A stretch of DNA of 34,992 nucleotides from Sphingomonadales bacterium (GCA_014763545.1 JACXVD010000028.1:1-34992), one strand, 5' to 3'. Shown: positions 5,661 to 14,379, counted from the first letter of the stretch. Notes: generated from the sequence alone by a model not told the origin. A program made the numbers and translations.

Positions 5661-8330
5661 ATGCGCCGTCCTACAACCAATCGCCTGCTGCAGTCCGCGT
5701 CGCTCGCAGCGCTGGGCATCGCCGCCACGCTTGCTGCGCCAGCGGCGCATGCCGCGACCGCCACCGGGCCGACGATCACCTCGATCGTCAATCAGACCGC
5801 CGATGGCGGCGGAGCGTTCTGCCGGGTGAACTACACCTTCTCGGTCATGGGGGTGGACGACGACGTCGCCTCGACCGACCGCATCCGCTACGGCCTGACC
5901 CAGAACGGTGGCACGACCATCCTCCCCTCGACCGGATATGATTTCGGGGTGCTGGTGGGGTACCCGTATAACAGCAACAATTACGCCCCGATCTATCCCG
6001 GCACGGTCATCGATGGGTCGAACCGGCTGTATCTCTCGCTGTTCGATCTCGATTCGACAGATACGCCGACCGCCACCCTCGGCCAGGTGGAAATCACCCC
6101 GGCGATGCTGCAATCGGCAGGCGGTGCCTGCGCCGCGCTGGTGGCGCCGCCCAACCTCCCGCCGGTGACCGACGCGGGAACTGACCAGACCGTCGATGGC
6201 GGATCGACAGTGCAACTGGCAGGCACTGCCAGCGATCCGGACAACGATCCGCTGACCTACCAGTGGACGCAGACATCGGGGCCGTCGGTCACGCTCAGCG
6301 GCGACACCACCCTGTCCCCCAGCTTCACTGCGCCGCCGCGCACTGCGTCGAACTATACGCTCGGCTTCTCGCTCACCACCACCGACGCGAACGGCGCCAG
6401 CGCCACCGGCAGCGTGCAGGTGACGATCCGCGCCAACCAGCTGCCCACCCCCGATGCCGGCACCGACCAAAACGTGCGCGGCGGCAGCAGCGTGACGCTG
6501 GATGCCGGGCTGTCCAGCGACCCCGAGAACGATTCGCTGACCTACAGCTGGACGCAGGTTTCCGGGCCGGTCGTGGTGCTCGACAATGCGGCGGCGATGC
6601 GCCCGGTCTTCACCGCGCCCGCCGCCACCGGCACGGCACAGGTGCTGGTGTTCCGCGTGGCCGTGTCGGACGGGTTCCCCGCTGGCGACGGGGAAACGCA
6701 ATATGACGAGGTTACCGTCACCGTCGAAGCCAATGCCGCACCCACCGCCGATGCGGGCGCCGACAGCGGGCCGATCGATACCGGTACATCCGTGACCCTC
6801 GACGGGTCGGGTTCGAGCGATCCCGACAACGACCCGCTGACCTACAGCTGGACGCAGGTTTCCGGGCCTCCGGTGACCCTGACCGGCGCGAATACCGCCA
6901 CGCCCAGCTTCGTCGCCCCGGCGGTGCAGGGCACGCAGAACCTCGTTTTCCAGCTGGTGGTCAATGACGGCACAGTCGATTCCGCGCCCGATACGGTGAC
7001 CGTCGCAGTGCGCGCCGTGGGCACGGTGACGATCGTGCAACGGGTGATCGGCGACGATCGCAACTTTGCCTTCACGTCCGACATCGCGGCACTCAACACT
7101 TCGCTCACCACATCCGGCGGCAGCGGGCAGTTGGTGGCGACGCTGGTTCCGGCGGGCAGCCACACGCTCAATGCCTCCGACCTGAGCGCGGCCGGCTATG
7201 CGATCACCGACATCAGCTGCAACGACAGCGATTCGACCGTCAACCTTTCCAGCCGCAGCATCGCGATCAACCTGTCGCCGAACGAGAACCTGGTCTGCAC
7301 CTTCACCAGCGCCGACACGCGCAGCGCGGCAAGCCATGCAATCGGCGATTTCCTGACCGCGCGCAACGCGGCCTTGCTGGCCCAGCAACCCGATCTCCAG
7401 CGTCGGCTCGACCGGCTCAACGATGTCTCTCCGGGCAATGGCGGGGTGGTTGCCTGGTCTGTCCCGGTCCCGGGGTCGAACCTGCTGCCGGTCTCGTTGA
7501 CCATCGGCAACGGCGGGATGCAGGCGTCGACCAGTCTCGAGCGCACCCGGCGGTCGGTCGATCCGCAGGGTTCGGGCAGCCATGCGTTCGACATCTGGGC
7601 CGAAGCCTATGTCAGTCGGCTCAGCTATGGTGCGCATCGCGGCAGCCTGCGCGTGATCTATGCCGGGGCGGATTATCGGCTCGGCAAGGATGTGCTGCTT
7701 GGCGCGATGGTCGGGTTCGACGATTTCAACCGCAAGGGCGGTCTGGCCGCCGTCGGCGCAGCGGAAGGCGATGGCTGGATGGCCGGCCCCTATGCCATGG
7801 CCCGGGTCGCCAGGGGGCTCTATCTCGATGTGCGCGCAGCCTGGGGCAAATCGGACAACACCGTCTCGCCGCTGGGCACCTACACCGACGGGTTCCGTAC
7901 CCACCGGGCCTATTACTCCGGCTCGCTGGTGGGCGAATTGCCGCTAGGCGGGGACACCACGCTGCGGCCCGAAGCCACCGTGCGTTACCTGCGGGAACAC
8001 CAGCTCGGCTACACCGACCGGTTTGGCGTTGCCGTGCCGGGGCAGGTGGTCGACCAGGGCGACATCAGCTTCCGCCCGCGCATCTATCACAATGCCCGGA
8101 TCGGCGGCGGCTGGACGCTGCGCCCCTATGCCGAGGCGGAAGGGATCGTCACCTTCGGCCTGCCCGCCGGATCGGTGCTGGGCGACAGCTTCCGCATGCG
8201 GGTGGAAGGCGGCGCGGAGATGATGAGCCGCGAGGGCATTCGTATCGGGCTGGGTGCGTTCTACGACGGGATCGGTGCGGGCAGCTACGAAGCCAAGGGG
8301 GCACATGTCTCGGTGGGGTTCAGCTTCTGA
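5661..8330 (+). CDS. Autotransporter with three PKD-like repeats
   Basis: A surface protein of 889 residues. A signal peptide (about 1-31, ending AAPAAHA) is followed by an extracellular passenger. Three consecutive PKD/REJ-like Ig domains start near residues 171, 265 and 364; each has DAG(T/A)D at the start, then DP(D/E)ND(P/S)LTYxWTQxSGP, then a PSF/PVF(T/V)AP strand. Residues about 453-555 form another beta-sandwich-like module (VTIVQRV, with ISCNDSDS and NENLVCTFTS), reminiscent of prealbumin-like folds. After a linker, residues about 641-889 are an autotransporter beta-barrel starting FDIWAEAYVSRLSYG and ending in VSVGFSF, with the terminal Phe expected for Bam recognition. GGAGG lies just upstream of ATG 5661. 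No protease motif was seen; adhesion is inferred. Confidence 0.9.
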   Translation: MRRPTTNRLLQSASLAALGIAATLAAPAAHAATATGPTITSIVNQTADGGGAFCRVNYTFSVMGVDDDVASTDRIRYGLTQNGGTTILPSTGYDFGVLVGYPYNSNNYAPIYPGTVIDGSNRLYLSLFDLDSTDTPTATLGQVEITPAMLQSAGGACAALVAPPNLPPVTDAGTDQTVDGGSTVQLAGTASDPDNDPLTYQWTQTSGPSVTLSGDTTLSPSFTAPPRTASNYTLGFSLTTTDANGASATGSVQVTIRANQLPTPDAGTDQNVRGGSSVTLDAGLSSDPENDSLTYSWTQVSGPVVVLDNAAAMRPVFTAPAATGTAQVLVFRVAVSDGFPAGDGETQYDEVTVTVEANAAPTADAGADSGPIDTGTSVTLDGSGSSDPDNDPLTYSWTQVSGPPVTLTGANTATPSFVAPAVQGTQNLVFQLVVNDGTVDSAPDTVTVAVRAVGTVTIVQRVIGDDRNFAFTSDIAALNTSLTTSGGSGQLVATLVPAGSHTLNASDLSAAGYAITDISCNDSDSTVNLSSRSIAINLSPNENLVCTFTSADTRSAASHAIGDFLTARNAALLAQQPDLQRRLDRLNDVSPGNGGVVAWSVPVPGSNLLPVSLTIGNGGMQASTSLERTRRSVDPQGSGSHAFDIWAEAYVSRLSYGAHRGSLRVIYAGADYRLGKDVLLGAMVGFDDFNRKGGLAAVGAAEGDGWMAGPYAMARVARGLYLDVRAAWGKSDNTVSPLGTYTDGFRTHRAYYSGSLVGELPLGGDTTLRPEATVRYLREHQLGYTDRFGVAVPGQVVDQGDISFRPRIYHNARIGGGWTLRPYAEAEGIVTFGLPAGSVLGDSFRMRVEGGAEMMSREGIRIGLGAFYDGIGAGSYEAKGAHVSVGFSF
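6535..6868 (+). repeat. 34-bp exact direct repeats in PKD-like domains
   Basis: The identical 34-base stretch coding the LTYSWTQVSGP strand occurs at 6535-6568 and 6835-6868, exactly 300 bases apart. The same region of the first domain (near 6249) is related but diverged. This fits duplication or gene conversion between the second and third PKD-like domains, and could allow domain gain or loss by recombination. Confidence 0.9.
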
Positions 8331-9463
8331 TGCGCCGGTTCCCCCGGGTGGCGCATCGGGCGGGGAGGGCGCTTGTCCTTCCCGCCTTCGTGCTGGTCGC
8401 AGCCAGTGCCTGCCGGGCGAGCGAGGCCTTGCCCCCAACAGCGATCGGCGCGGTCGAGGTGAGCGGTGACTGGGCATTCGGCTGCGACAATATCGGCGCC
8501 TGCGAAGCCGTGAGCCTCGGCGGAGAGGAAGAGGGCGACGCGCCTGGCGGGCTCGGCATTGCCCTCTATTTCGCCGATACACCCGGCCCGCTGCGGGCAA
8601 CGCTCGCCGTGCTGGCCCGACCGGTCGACGAGGTCGACAGCGAGGAGGCAGCGCAGATGGCCCGGCCTGCGGACGTCGCCTCCTTCCGCGTCGGGCACAA
8701 GCTCTACCATCTGGGCGATATCGACGAGGATCAGGGGACCGAGGAGCCGCATCTCCGCTATCTCGCCCCGCCCGCGTTCCTCGACGCGCTGGTGCAGGCA
8801 CGCAGTCTCGAACTGCTCGATCGCAAGGGCGGCATGCTGGGCAGCATCTCCGCGCGCGGGCTGGGCGATGCGCTGGCCCATGTGCGGCAGGTCCGCCGCG
8901 AAATGCCCGCCGGTGCGCGTGTCCCGGCACCCTTTGCCTTTGACCAGCCACCGCCGTTCGATTCGCTCGGTGAAACGGGTTTTTCGCCTGCAATGGCAGT
9001 CGCTTGGCAACAGACCGTGGGCTGCCCAGAACTCGACATGGACCTGGCCGAACGCCCGCTGTCCTACCAGGCCTATCCGCTCGAACCCGGGGTGCGGCTG
9101 GTGACCATCAGCTGCGCACCAGCCGTGATCGGCAGCGGGGACGATCCCAATTTCTACATTCCGGTGATCTACGATGCGCGGCACGGGACCAGCGAGTATG
9201 CACGCTTCGACATGGTGCCCGGCGGCTATTCGCTGGGCGGCACGCTGCTGGTGCCGGACACCTGGCTCAACGACGAGGACGGGCAGTTGCGCACGCTCGG
9301 CCTGCGGCGCACGCTGGGCGATTGCGGCACCATGATGAGCTATGTCTGGCGGCGCGACACGCGCGAATTCGTGCTGGTGCACGCCTCTGCCATGCCCAGT
9401 TGCCGTGGGGCGGGCGAATTCATCCGCACCTATTTCCGCCCGGCCGAAATGCGCCCGCGCTGA
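8330..9463 (+). CDS. DUF1176-family secreted protein
   Basis: A 377-residue protein with an N-terminal export signal (about 1-30, hydrophobic ALVLPAFVLVAASACRA; a lipobox is possible at SAC but not canonical). The body matches DUF1176: an early GDWAFGCDNIGACEA block, then about 170 residues ending before the VARM-like acid-rich middle part, and a C-terminal block with GDCGTMMSYVWRRDTREF, then MPSCRGAGEF. The paired cysteines are likely disulfide-bonded in the periplasm. Function of the family is unknown. The ATG overlaps the autotransporter stop (TGATG), so the two are translationally coupled and probably act together at the envelope. Confidence 0.82.
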   Translation: MRRFPRVAHRAGRALVLPAFVLVAASACRASEALPPTAIGAVEVSGDWAFGCDNIGACEAVSLGGEEEGDAPGGLGIALYFADTPGPLRATLAVLARPVDEVDSEEAAQMARPADVASFRVGHKLYHLGDIDEDQGTEEPHLRYLAPPAFLDALVQARSLELLDRKGGMLGSISARGLGDALAHVRQVRREMPAGARVPAPFAFDQPPPFDSLGETGFSPAMAVAWQQTVGCPELDMDLAERPLSYQAYPLEPGVRLVTISCAPAVIGSGDDPNFYIPVIYDARHGTSEYARFDMVPGGYSLGGTLLVPDTWLNDEDGQLRTLGLRRTLGDCGTMMSYVWRRDTREFVLVHASAMPSCRGAGEFIRTYFRPAEMRPR

Positions 9464-9474
9464 CCCGTGTCAGC
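9459..9474. terminator. Hairpin over two convergent stop codons
   Basis: GCTGAC (9459-9464), loop CCGT, GTCAGC (9469-9474) is a perfect 6-bp stem. It contains the TGA of the DUF1176 gene and, on the other strand, the TGA of the rhodanese gene. No T-tract is present. A compact two-way terminator is possible. Confidence 0.4.
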
Positions 9475-10132
9475 CGCTTGAGCCATCGCCGGGCGGGTCC
9501 GGTTGCGGATCCAGCTGTGGGGGGAGCGCGGTGGCCGGTATCGGCTCGAGCACCGGATAGGGTTCCAGCGGGCGCATCCTGCCGGCACGGGTTCCGACCC
9601 AGCGCACGCGGGGATCGGCGGTCTGTACCGCTTCGCCCAGTTCCCACACATTGCGGTAGCCGTAGCCGTAGAGATTGGTGAAAGTCTGCAGGTTCAGCGC
9701 CACTTGCAGCAGTTTGGTGACCACCGGCTGGAGGTTGTCGGTGAAATTGTTGTTGCAATAAATCAGGATCGGCCGTCCGCGATCCGGCCCGATCGTCTCG
9801 GCGAGGCTGTCGGCGGTAAAATCGCTCAACGGCAAATTCACCGCCCCTGCGATATGGCCTTCGGCATAGGCCGCGCGCGATCGTGCGTCGAGCACCAGCA
9901 CATCGGGATCCTCGTCGATCAGGCGTCGGAATCCGTCCATCCGCAGCAGCCGTTTGGCGCGATAGGGGCCGACTTCGGCAACCAGCGCGCGATAACCGGG
10001 ATAATCGATCAATTCATTGCCGCCCTCGGCGATCATCTCGACGGCGCGGGGCCGGGTTTCCGCGGCGATGCCGCCTGTGGCCGCGATGGCCGCGATCCCC
10101 CCGGCAAGGCTGGCAAGCAGCAGTGCTTTCAT
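9470..10132 (-). CDS. Secreted rhodanese-domain protein
   Basis: A 220-residue protein with a signal peptide (about 1-25, MKALLLASLAGGIAAIAATG) and one rhodanese domain (about 60-185). The domain shows VLVLDARSRAAYAEGHIAGAVNLP and an active-site loop with Cys126 in YCNNNFTDN. Rhodaneses transfer sulfane sulfur or bind thiols; this one acts in the periplasm. A proline-rich C-terminal tail follows. GGAGG precedes ATG 10132. That ATG overlaps the stop of the upstream membrane-protein gene (ATGA), making it the last gene of a three-gene minus-strand operon. The sulfur substrate is unknown. Confidence 0.85.
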   Translation of the reverse strand: MKALLLASLAGGIAAIAATGGIAAETRPRAVEMIAEGGNELIDYPGYRALVAEVGPYRAKRLLRMDGFRRLIDEDPDVLVLDARSRAAYAEGHIAGAVNLPLSDFTADSLAETIGPDRGRPILIYCNNNFTDNLQPVVTKLLQVALNLQTFTNLYGYGYRNVWELGEAVQTADPRVRWVGTRAGRMRPLEPYPVLEPIPATALPPQLDPQPDPPGDGSSG

Positions 10133-10692
10133 CTCCCGTCCCCTCCAAAGCGGCGCCGCCAACCGCGCCGGACCAGCCACAGGCCGAGCAGGCCGCACAG
10201 CAGCGCAGCGGTGTATGCGCCGGAGCGGAATTCGCCGCTGCCCTGGCTCTCGACCATCTGGCTCGCCTGCAGACTATCCTTGTCGAAGCTGAACCTGCCG
10301 GGAATGAAACTTATCGCGATGCGCGACCCGGGCCCGTGCGCCGCATAGATGGCCCGCGATACGTCCAGTTCGTAGCGCGACAGCACGGGCGTGGCAGATT
10401 GCGCCAAGGGCTTGCCCGCCATCCAGTCGCGATGGGTTGCGGGGCTGGCGCGATCGAATTCGAGGTCGAGATAGTAATGATCCGCCCCCGGGCGCGGCTT
10501 GCCGCGATAGTCGACCCTCTCGCGATCCTCGCTGCGCGCGGATTTGACGGTGGCGAGCGCGACATGGCCTTCGTCGCGCAGCCGGTCCATCCGCGCAGTC
10601 ACATCGGCGGTGGTCACCGGGATCACCGCTGCCGATACCAGCGCCAACCCGCCGATAACCAGCGTCAGTTCCCCCGGCTTGCCTTTGGCCAT
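10129..10692 (-). CDS. DUF3592-like membrane protein (copy 2)
   Basis: A 187-residue protein with one membrane helix near the N-terminus (ELTLVIGGLALVSAAVIPV) and one near the C-terminus (YTAALLCGLLGLWLV) that flank a soluble domain of about 120 residues, probably outside the cytoplasm. The layout and the motif DEGHVALATVKSARSED resemble the DUF3592 group, whose function is unknown. Start ATG 10692 is used because the longer frame upstream runs over the neighbouring gene with shadow-like residues. It lies 7 bases after the upstream gene and overlaps the rhodanese start. It is similar in plan to its upstream neighbour, suggesting an old duplication. Confidence 0.7.
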   Translation of the reverse strand: MAKGKPGELTLVIGGLALVSAAVIPVTTADVTARMDRLRDEGHVALATVKSARSEDRERVDYRGKPRPGADHYYLDLEFDRASPATHRDWMAGKPLAQSATPVLSRYELDVSRAIYAAHGPGSRIAISFIPGRFSFDKDSLQASQMVESQGSGEFRSGAYTAALLCGLLGLWLVRRGWRRRFGGDGR

Positions 10693-10699
10693 CGCCGCC

Positions 10700-11281
10700 T
10701 CAGGCGCGCCGGAGGCGACTGCCGACCAGCCAGAGGCCGATCGCCAGCGCGGCGAATACCGCCATTGCGACGCTGTAGGCGGTATAGTCGCGCCCGGCGA
10801 TTTCCGAATAGAGCATGCCGCCACTGCTGTCGTAGCGATGGGTGACGACCACCACATCGGCGCCGGGCGCGGCCTTGGCCATGCTCGCATCGCTCACCGC
10901 GATGGACCGCAGATGGTCATCGCTCGGCGCGGTCGGAGGGGGCGAGAGCGAGGGCGGCTTGCCGGCCGCCGCCGCGGCGGCATACTCGGCATAGGGCAAC
11001 CCGCCCTGCGGGTCGGTCGCTACGCGCAGGAAATTATAGCTGACCTGCCCGCTCTTGCCATTGTCCCACTTGATCGCATTGGTCTGCTGGCTCGTGTCGA
11101 GCACGCGCGCGGCGGAAACCGTGCCCTCGCGGATGAAATATTTCAGTTCGCCCTCGTCGGACCAGCGCATCATCAGCGCCCCGATAATGCCGAGCAGGCT
11201 CAGCACCGCGAGTGTGCGGAAGATCAGCACGGTCAGGCCGCGCTTCGCATCCTTGTTCCCGACCAGTTGCGCCCTGTCCAT
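10700..11281 (-). CDS. DUF3592-like membrane protein (copy 1)
   Basis: A 193-residue protein and the first gene of the three-gene operon running to 9470. It has an N-terminal helix at about 20-40 (TLAVLSLLGIIGALMM) and a C-terminal helix at about 168-188 (VAMAVFAALAIGLWLVG). Between them is a soluble domain beginning REGTVSAARVLDTSQQ, with an Ala/Pro-rich insert in the middle. It has the same plan as the following gene and is called DUF3592-like on that basis. No catalytic motif is visible. The partner role with a secreted rhodanese is unknown. Confidence 0.7.
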   Translation of the reverse strand: MDRAQLVGNKDAKRGLTVLIFRTLAVLSLLGIIGALMMRWSDEGELKYFIREGTVSAARVLDTSQQTNAIKWDNGKSGQVSYNFLRVATDPQGGLPYAEYAAAAAAGKPPSLSPPPTAPSDDHLRSIAVSDASMAKAAPGADVVVVTHRYDSSGGMLYSEIAGRDYTAYSVAMAVFAALAIGLWLVGSRLRRA

Positions 11282-11443
11282 CTGCCTGATTCCCTTGCCG
11301 TGGGGCGCTGCCTGCGCACCCTTGCCATCGGCGGCATGCTAGGGCGGGGGCTGCGCCCGCCCCATGCCAAAGATATGGGGCTGCCTGGCGCCGGACAGGG
11401 CGGCTAGAGGGATGCGCAGGGCGATCTGCGTTGGAGGAATGCG

Positions 11444-11878
11444 ATGGCACACGCGAGGGCACGATTGGCGCTGCTGGGTGCCGCGCTTCTGGCCGGCCTG
11501 CCGCTGGCGGAGGCGTGCGAGGCGATCGACCCGGTCGCAGCGCTGCCGGTGATGGTCGGCGGACAGGAGGATATGGATGCCTGCATGTCGCTGGGTTATG
11601 TCGATCATCTGAACCCGAAGGGCGACAATTTCCTCTCGGTCCGCGCCCAACCGCGCGCGGGCGCGCCCGAAACCTATCGCGTGAAGGCGGGCCACATGCT
11701 GTGGCTGTGCGACGAGAGCCGGGATGGCAAGTGGTACGGCGTGGTTTTCCAGCCTGCGGAGCGGATGGAGGACTGGGCCGACTGCAATGTATCCACCCCC
11801 TTGCCGCGGGGGCCCTACCGCGGGCCATGCCGCAGCGGCTGGGTGGCAAAACGCTTCGTCGAATTGGCCGCGGGCTGA
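11444..11878 (+). CDS. Secreted SH3-like domain protein
   Basis: A 144-residue protein. A signal peptide (about 1-25, ALLGAALLAGLPLAEA) precedes a small beta-rich domain with FLSVRAQPRAGAPETYRVKAG, MLWLCDESRDGKWYGVVF and CRSGWVAKRFVEL. This is the pattern of bacterial SH3-like domains that often bind peptidoglycan or other envelope partners. Several cysteines suggest disulfides. GGAGG lies eight bases before ATG 11444. It stands alone, divergent from the DUF3592 operon with 162 bases between starts; that gap shows no clear promoter. Confidence 0.75.
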   Translation: MAHARARLALLGAALLAGLPLAEACEAIDPVAALPVMVGGQEDMDACMSLGYVDHLNPKGDNFLSVRAQPRAGAPETYRVKAGHMLWLCDESRDGKWYGVVFQPAERMEDWADCNVSTPLPRGPYRGPCRSGWVAKRFVELAAG

Positions 11879-11961
11879 TCCGCGCGCCGCGTCAGCACCC
11901 GCTTGATTATCACACTCGTTACAATTAAGCCGCCCGCAAAGAGCATGGCGAGGAGGGTGGT

Positions 11962-12852
11962 GTGAAAGATCTGGCAGGGAAGGTGGCGTTCATCACCGGC
12001 GGCGGTTCGGGTGTGGCGCTGGGGCAGGCGAAAGTCTTTGCCGAAGAGGCGGGAATGAAAGTCGCCATCGCCGATATCCGCCAGGATGCGCTGGACGAAG
12101 CGATGGAATATTTCGCCGGCCGGAACGTCACCGTCCACCCCGTGCGGCTGGACCTGACCGACCGCGCTGCCTTCGCCGCTGCGGCGGACGAGGTGGAGCG
12201 GGTGCTCGGCCCGGTCTATTTGCTGTGCAACACTGCCGGGGTCAGCCAGTTCGGCCCGCTGGCGCAGGCCACCTATGACGATTGGGACTGGCAGATGTCG
12301 GTCAATATCGGCGGAGTGCTGAACGGCGTGATGACCTTCATGCCACGGATGATTGCGCGCGGGCAGGGCGGCCATATCGTCAACACTGCCAGCATGAGCG
12401 CCTTCGTCGCGCTGCCGCGCTGCGGGATCTACACCACCACCAAATTCGCGGTGCGCGGCCTGTCGGAAAGCCTGCGCGCCGAACTGGGCGAATTCGGCAT
12501 CGGCGTGTCGCTGCTATGCCCCGGCGCGGTGAACACCAACATCCATCGCTCGGTCGAAACCCGGCCCGAAAAATTCGGCGAAACCGGCTATTACGGGCGC
12601 GACGAACAGGTCTTCGCCGGGCTGAAGCAGGTGATCCAGGACGGGTTCGACCCGATCGACCTGGGCCGCATCGTGCGCGAAGCGGTGGAGGAGGATCGCT
12701 TCTGGATCCTGCCCTATCCCGAATTCATCGATGGGCAGAAGAAGCGCGATGCCGATGTGATCGCGGCGATGGAACTTTATGCCGACCATCCCGACACGAT
12801 CCGCCGCGCGGAACTGGCCGCGCAGCGCGGCGACAGGATGCCTGGATCGTAA
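11962..12852 (+). CDS. Short-chain dehydrogenase/reductase
   Basis: A 296-residue cytoplasmic NAD(P)H-dependent oxidoreductase of the classical SDR type. The cofactor loop is TGGGSGVALG (12-21, a variant of TGxxxGxG). The NAG element is NTAG at 90-93. The catalytic set is Ser144, Tyr157 and Lys161 with the standard S-x12-Y-x3-K spacing. AIADIR at 35-40, with Asp ending beta-2, suggests NAD(H) preference. The start is GTG 11962 with AGGAGG upstream. The length and C-terminal extension resemble SDRs acting on hydrophobic alcohols or ketones, but the substrate is unknown. Confidence 0.93.
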   Translation: MKDLAGKVAFITGGGSGVALGQAKVFAEEAGMKVAIADIRQDALDEAMEYFAGRNVTVHPVRLDLTDRAAFAAAADEVERVLGPVYLLCNTAGVSQFGPLAQATYDDWDWQMSVNIGGVLNGVMTFMPRMIARGQGGHIVNTASMSAFVALPRCGIYTTTKFAVRGLSESLRAELGEFGIGVSLLCPGAVNTNIHRSVETRPEKFGETGYYGRDEQVFAGLKQVIQDGFDPIDLGRIVREAVEEDRFWILPYPEFIDGQKKRDADVIAAMELYADHPDTIRRAELAAQRGDRMPGS

Positions 12853-12862
12853 GGCAGGGCAA

Positions 12863-13804
12863 TCAGGGGAGGTAACCGAAGCGGCCGGCATAGGGCCCGG
12901 CAATCGCCATTATCCGTGCCTGGTCGCCTGCATCCAGCCGCTCGCGCCATTTGCCCAGCGTTTCTTTCGCATTGCGCCGGTAATAGGCGCCCTTGCCCGA
13001 ATAATCGGTCGCCTCGGCGCGCAAATTGTCCTCGATAAAGGCGTCGAAGCGCGCATTGCGCGCGATGCCGAGGAAGGCGAGCAGCGCATCGAGCGTTGCG
13101 TCGGGTTCGAGCGCAAGATCGTCCTGCCGCACGACATGGGTGCGCGGATCATCGACCAGATATTGCGCGGCAAAGCCGTAAACCAACCGCCACAGCAACG
13201 CCGCCTGCTCCAGCGGCGATTGCTCCTCATGCGCGAATTTCGCGATCAGGTCGGCTTCGCCCGGCAAGGCTTCGAGCAGGGCGGGCTGCAGCAGGTCGGT
13301 GAAAGCGAAATTGCCGGTCTTGCGCGCCAGGCTTTCGGCAAAACCGCAGGGATGGCGCACGGTCAGCACCACTTTCAGCCCGTCCTCGCGCTGCATGGTG
13401 CGCGCGGAAAAGGCGAGGAAGGGATCCTTGAAGATCACCGGTTTGGCCTGGCGCAGGAAGGGCAGCTTGCGCTCGACATAGCGCCCGACCTCGAGCAGCT
13501 GGCGCGGGCGGCGGATGCGCAAGGCCCGGTGGGCGACCTCGCCTGCGAAACCCTGCGCGGTAAGATAGCGGATCAGGGCGGCGCGCAGCTGCGGGTAGCG
13601 CGCCTCGTCGTAGAATTCGTACCAGTGCTCGGGCGCGAGCGAATCGTAACCCAGCGTCGGCTGCGCATTGAGCGGTTCGTGCAGCAGGTGGAACTCGCTC
13701 GCGCATTCGAGCATGCGCCCGACCAGCGTGGTTGCCGAATAATGCGTGCCGGTGACGATCACCGATGCGCGGTAGAGTTGGTCGGGCGTGGTGGTGGGCG
13801 GCAT
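12863..13804 (-). CDS. Sulfotransferase-family protein
   Basis: A 313-residue cytoplasmic protein with the PAPS-dependent sulfotransferase layout. A P-loop-like 5'-phosphosulfate motif follows the first strand (SVIVTGTHYSATTLVGR, 14-30, where GTHYSATT replaces the usual GxxRSGTT). The 3'-phosphate motif is VLTVRHPCGFAESLARK. The central Arg/Ser pair is present. Such enzymes move sulfate from PAPS to carbohydrates, lipids or peptides. ATG 13804 is used because the 12 residues upstream look random. It is divergent from the pqqD-like gene (278 bases apart), so it may belong to the RiPP locus; sulfotransferases occur in some lasso-type clusters. The acceptor is unknown. Confidence 0.8.
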   Translation of the reverse strand: MPPTTTPDQLYRASVIVTGTHYSATTLVGRMLECASEFHLLHEPLNAQPTLGYDSLAPEHWYEFYDEARYPQLRAALIRYLTAQGFAGEVAHRALRIRRPRQLLEVGRYVERKLPFLRQAKPVIFKDPFLAFSARTMQREDGLKVVLTVRHPCGFAESLARKTGNFAFTDLLQPALLEALPGEADLIAKFAHEEQSPLEQAALLWRLVYGFAAQYLVDDPRTHVVRQDDLALEPDATLDALLAFLGIARNARFDAFIEDNLRAEATDYSGKGAYYRRNAKETLGKWRERLDAGDQARIMAIAGPYAGRFGYLP

Positions 13805-14082
13805 CCCAGCCTGTCTAGGGGCGCTGCGGCGCCGGTGCAAACCAACTCTCCACCCCCGCCGATTTCATGGCACGCGGGGGCGGAATCAGCCGTGAATCCA
13901 TGAACTTGCACACACAGCCGGAGGCAATGATCGGGTCGGCCTGAGCTTAACCGGGCGATGTTTTGCAATATGGAGTGGTTACCGAACACGGTAAATTGAT
14001 GGAAGAAACCTCTCGCGCTGGCTAAAAGCGAAAACAGATAAGCTACGCCTCCCACATCGGGGCGAATCGAGGATGATTAGCA
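13805..14082. promoter_or_regulatory. Divergent control region, sulfotransferase / pqqD
   Basis: A 278-base region, clearly richer in A and T than the flanking genes from about 13,900 on. It holds a perfect inverted repeat TTACCG-AACA-CGGTAA at 13979-13994, about 90 bases before the pqqD-like gene, which could be an operator. Downstream GAGGATG is a likely ribosome site for ATG 14083. No confident -35/-10 pair and no credible small peptide gene was found here. Confidence 0.5.
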
Positions 14083-14367
14083 ATGGACGCTTTCGCGCCC
14101 GATACTGTGCTGGCCAAGCGGCCCGACAATGTTCAATCGGTGGTCGATGACGAAATTGTCTTGCTCGACCTTGGCAGCGGGCAGTTTTTCAGCCTGTCCG
14201 GAACAGGGCGGCGCGTATGGGAATTGCTCGACAACCACGCGGCGATGGGTTCGCTGGTCGGTGCGTTGCTGGACGAATATGAGATCGACGAACCGACCTG
14301 TGCCCGCGAAGTGAGCGCCCTGCTGCGGCAGCTGGAGACGCGGCAGCTGGTCACGATCGGCGGCTGA
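14083..14367 (+). CDS. PqqD-like peptide-recognition protein (lasso B1)
   Basis: A 94-residue winged-helix protein of the PqqD/RRE family: NVQSVVDDEIVLLDLGSGQFFSLSGTGRRVWELLD, then a helical half. These proteins bind the leader of a RiPP precursor and present it to the processing enzymes. In split lasso systems the B1 protein binds the YxxPxLxxxG-type leader and hands it to the B2 protease. The B2 gene lies directly downstream, convergent with an 11-base gap. The matching leader is encoded 11 kb away at 25315-25443. Its assignment as B1 for that peptide is inferred from co-occurrence. Confidence 0.9.
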   Translation: MDAFAPDTVLAKRPDNVQSVVDDEIVLLDLGSGQFFSLSGTGRRVWELLDNHAAMGSLVGALLDEYEIDEPTCAREVSALLRQLETRQLVTIGG

Positions 14368-14379
14368 GCAGGGTCAGCC
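14362..14379. terminator. Hairpin between convergent pqqD-like and B2 genes
   Basis: GGCTGA (14362-14367), loop GCAGGG, TCAGCC (14374-14379) is a perfect 6-bp stem that includes the stop of the pqqD-like gene and touches the stop of B2. There is no T-tract; it may serve as a short two-way terminator. Confidence 0.4.

Noticed and set aside
4491-7904. Minus-strand open frame of 1137 codons
   Set aside because: It runs antisense through the kinase, regulator and autotransporter, has His/Arg/Gly-rich text without domains, and is an effect of high GC at third positions.
13867-13950. Short plus-strand frames between the sulfotransferase and pqqD-like genes as a second precursor
   Set aside because: The 25- and 13-codon frames lack the leader motif, and no ribosome site precedes them.
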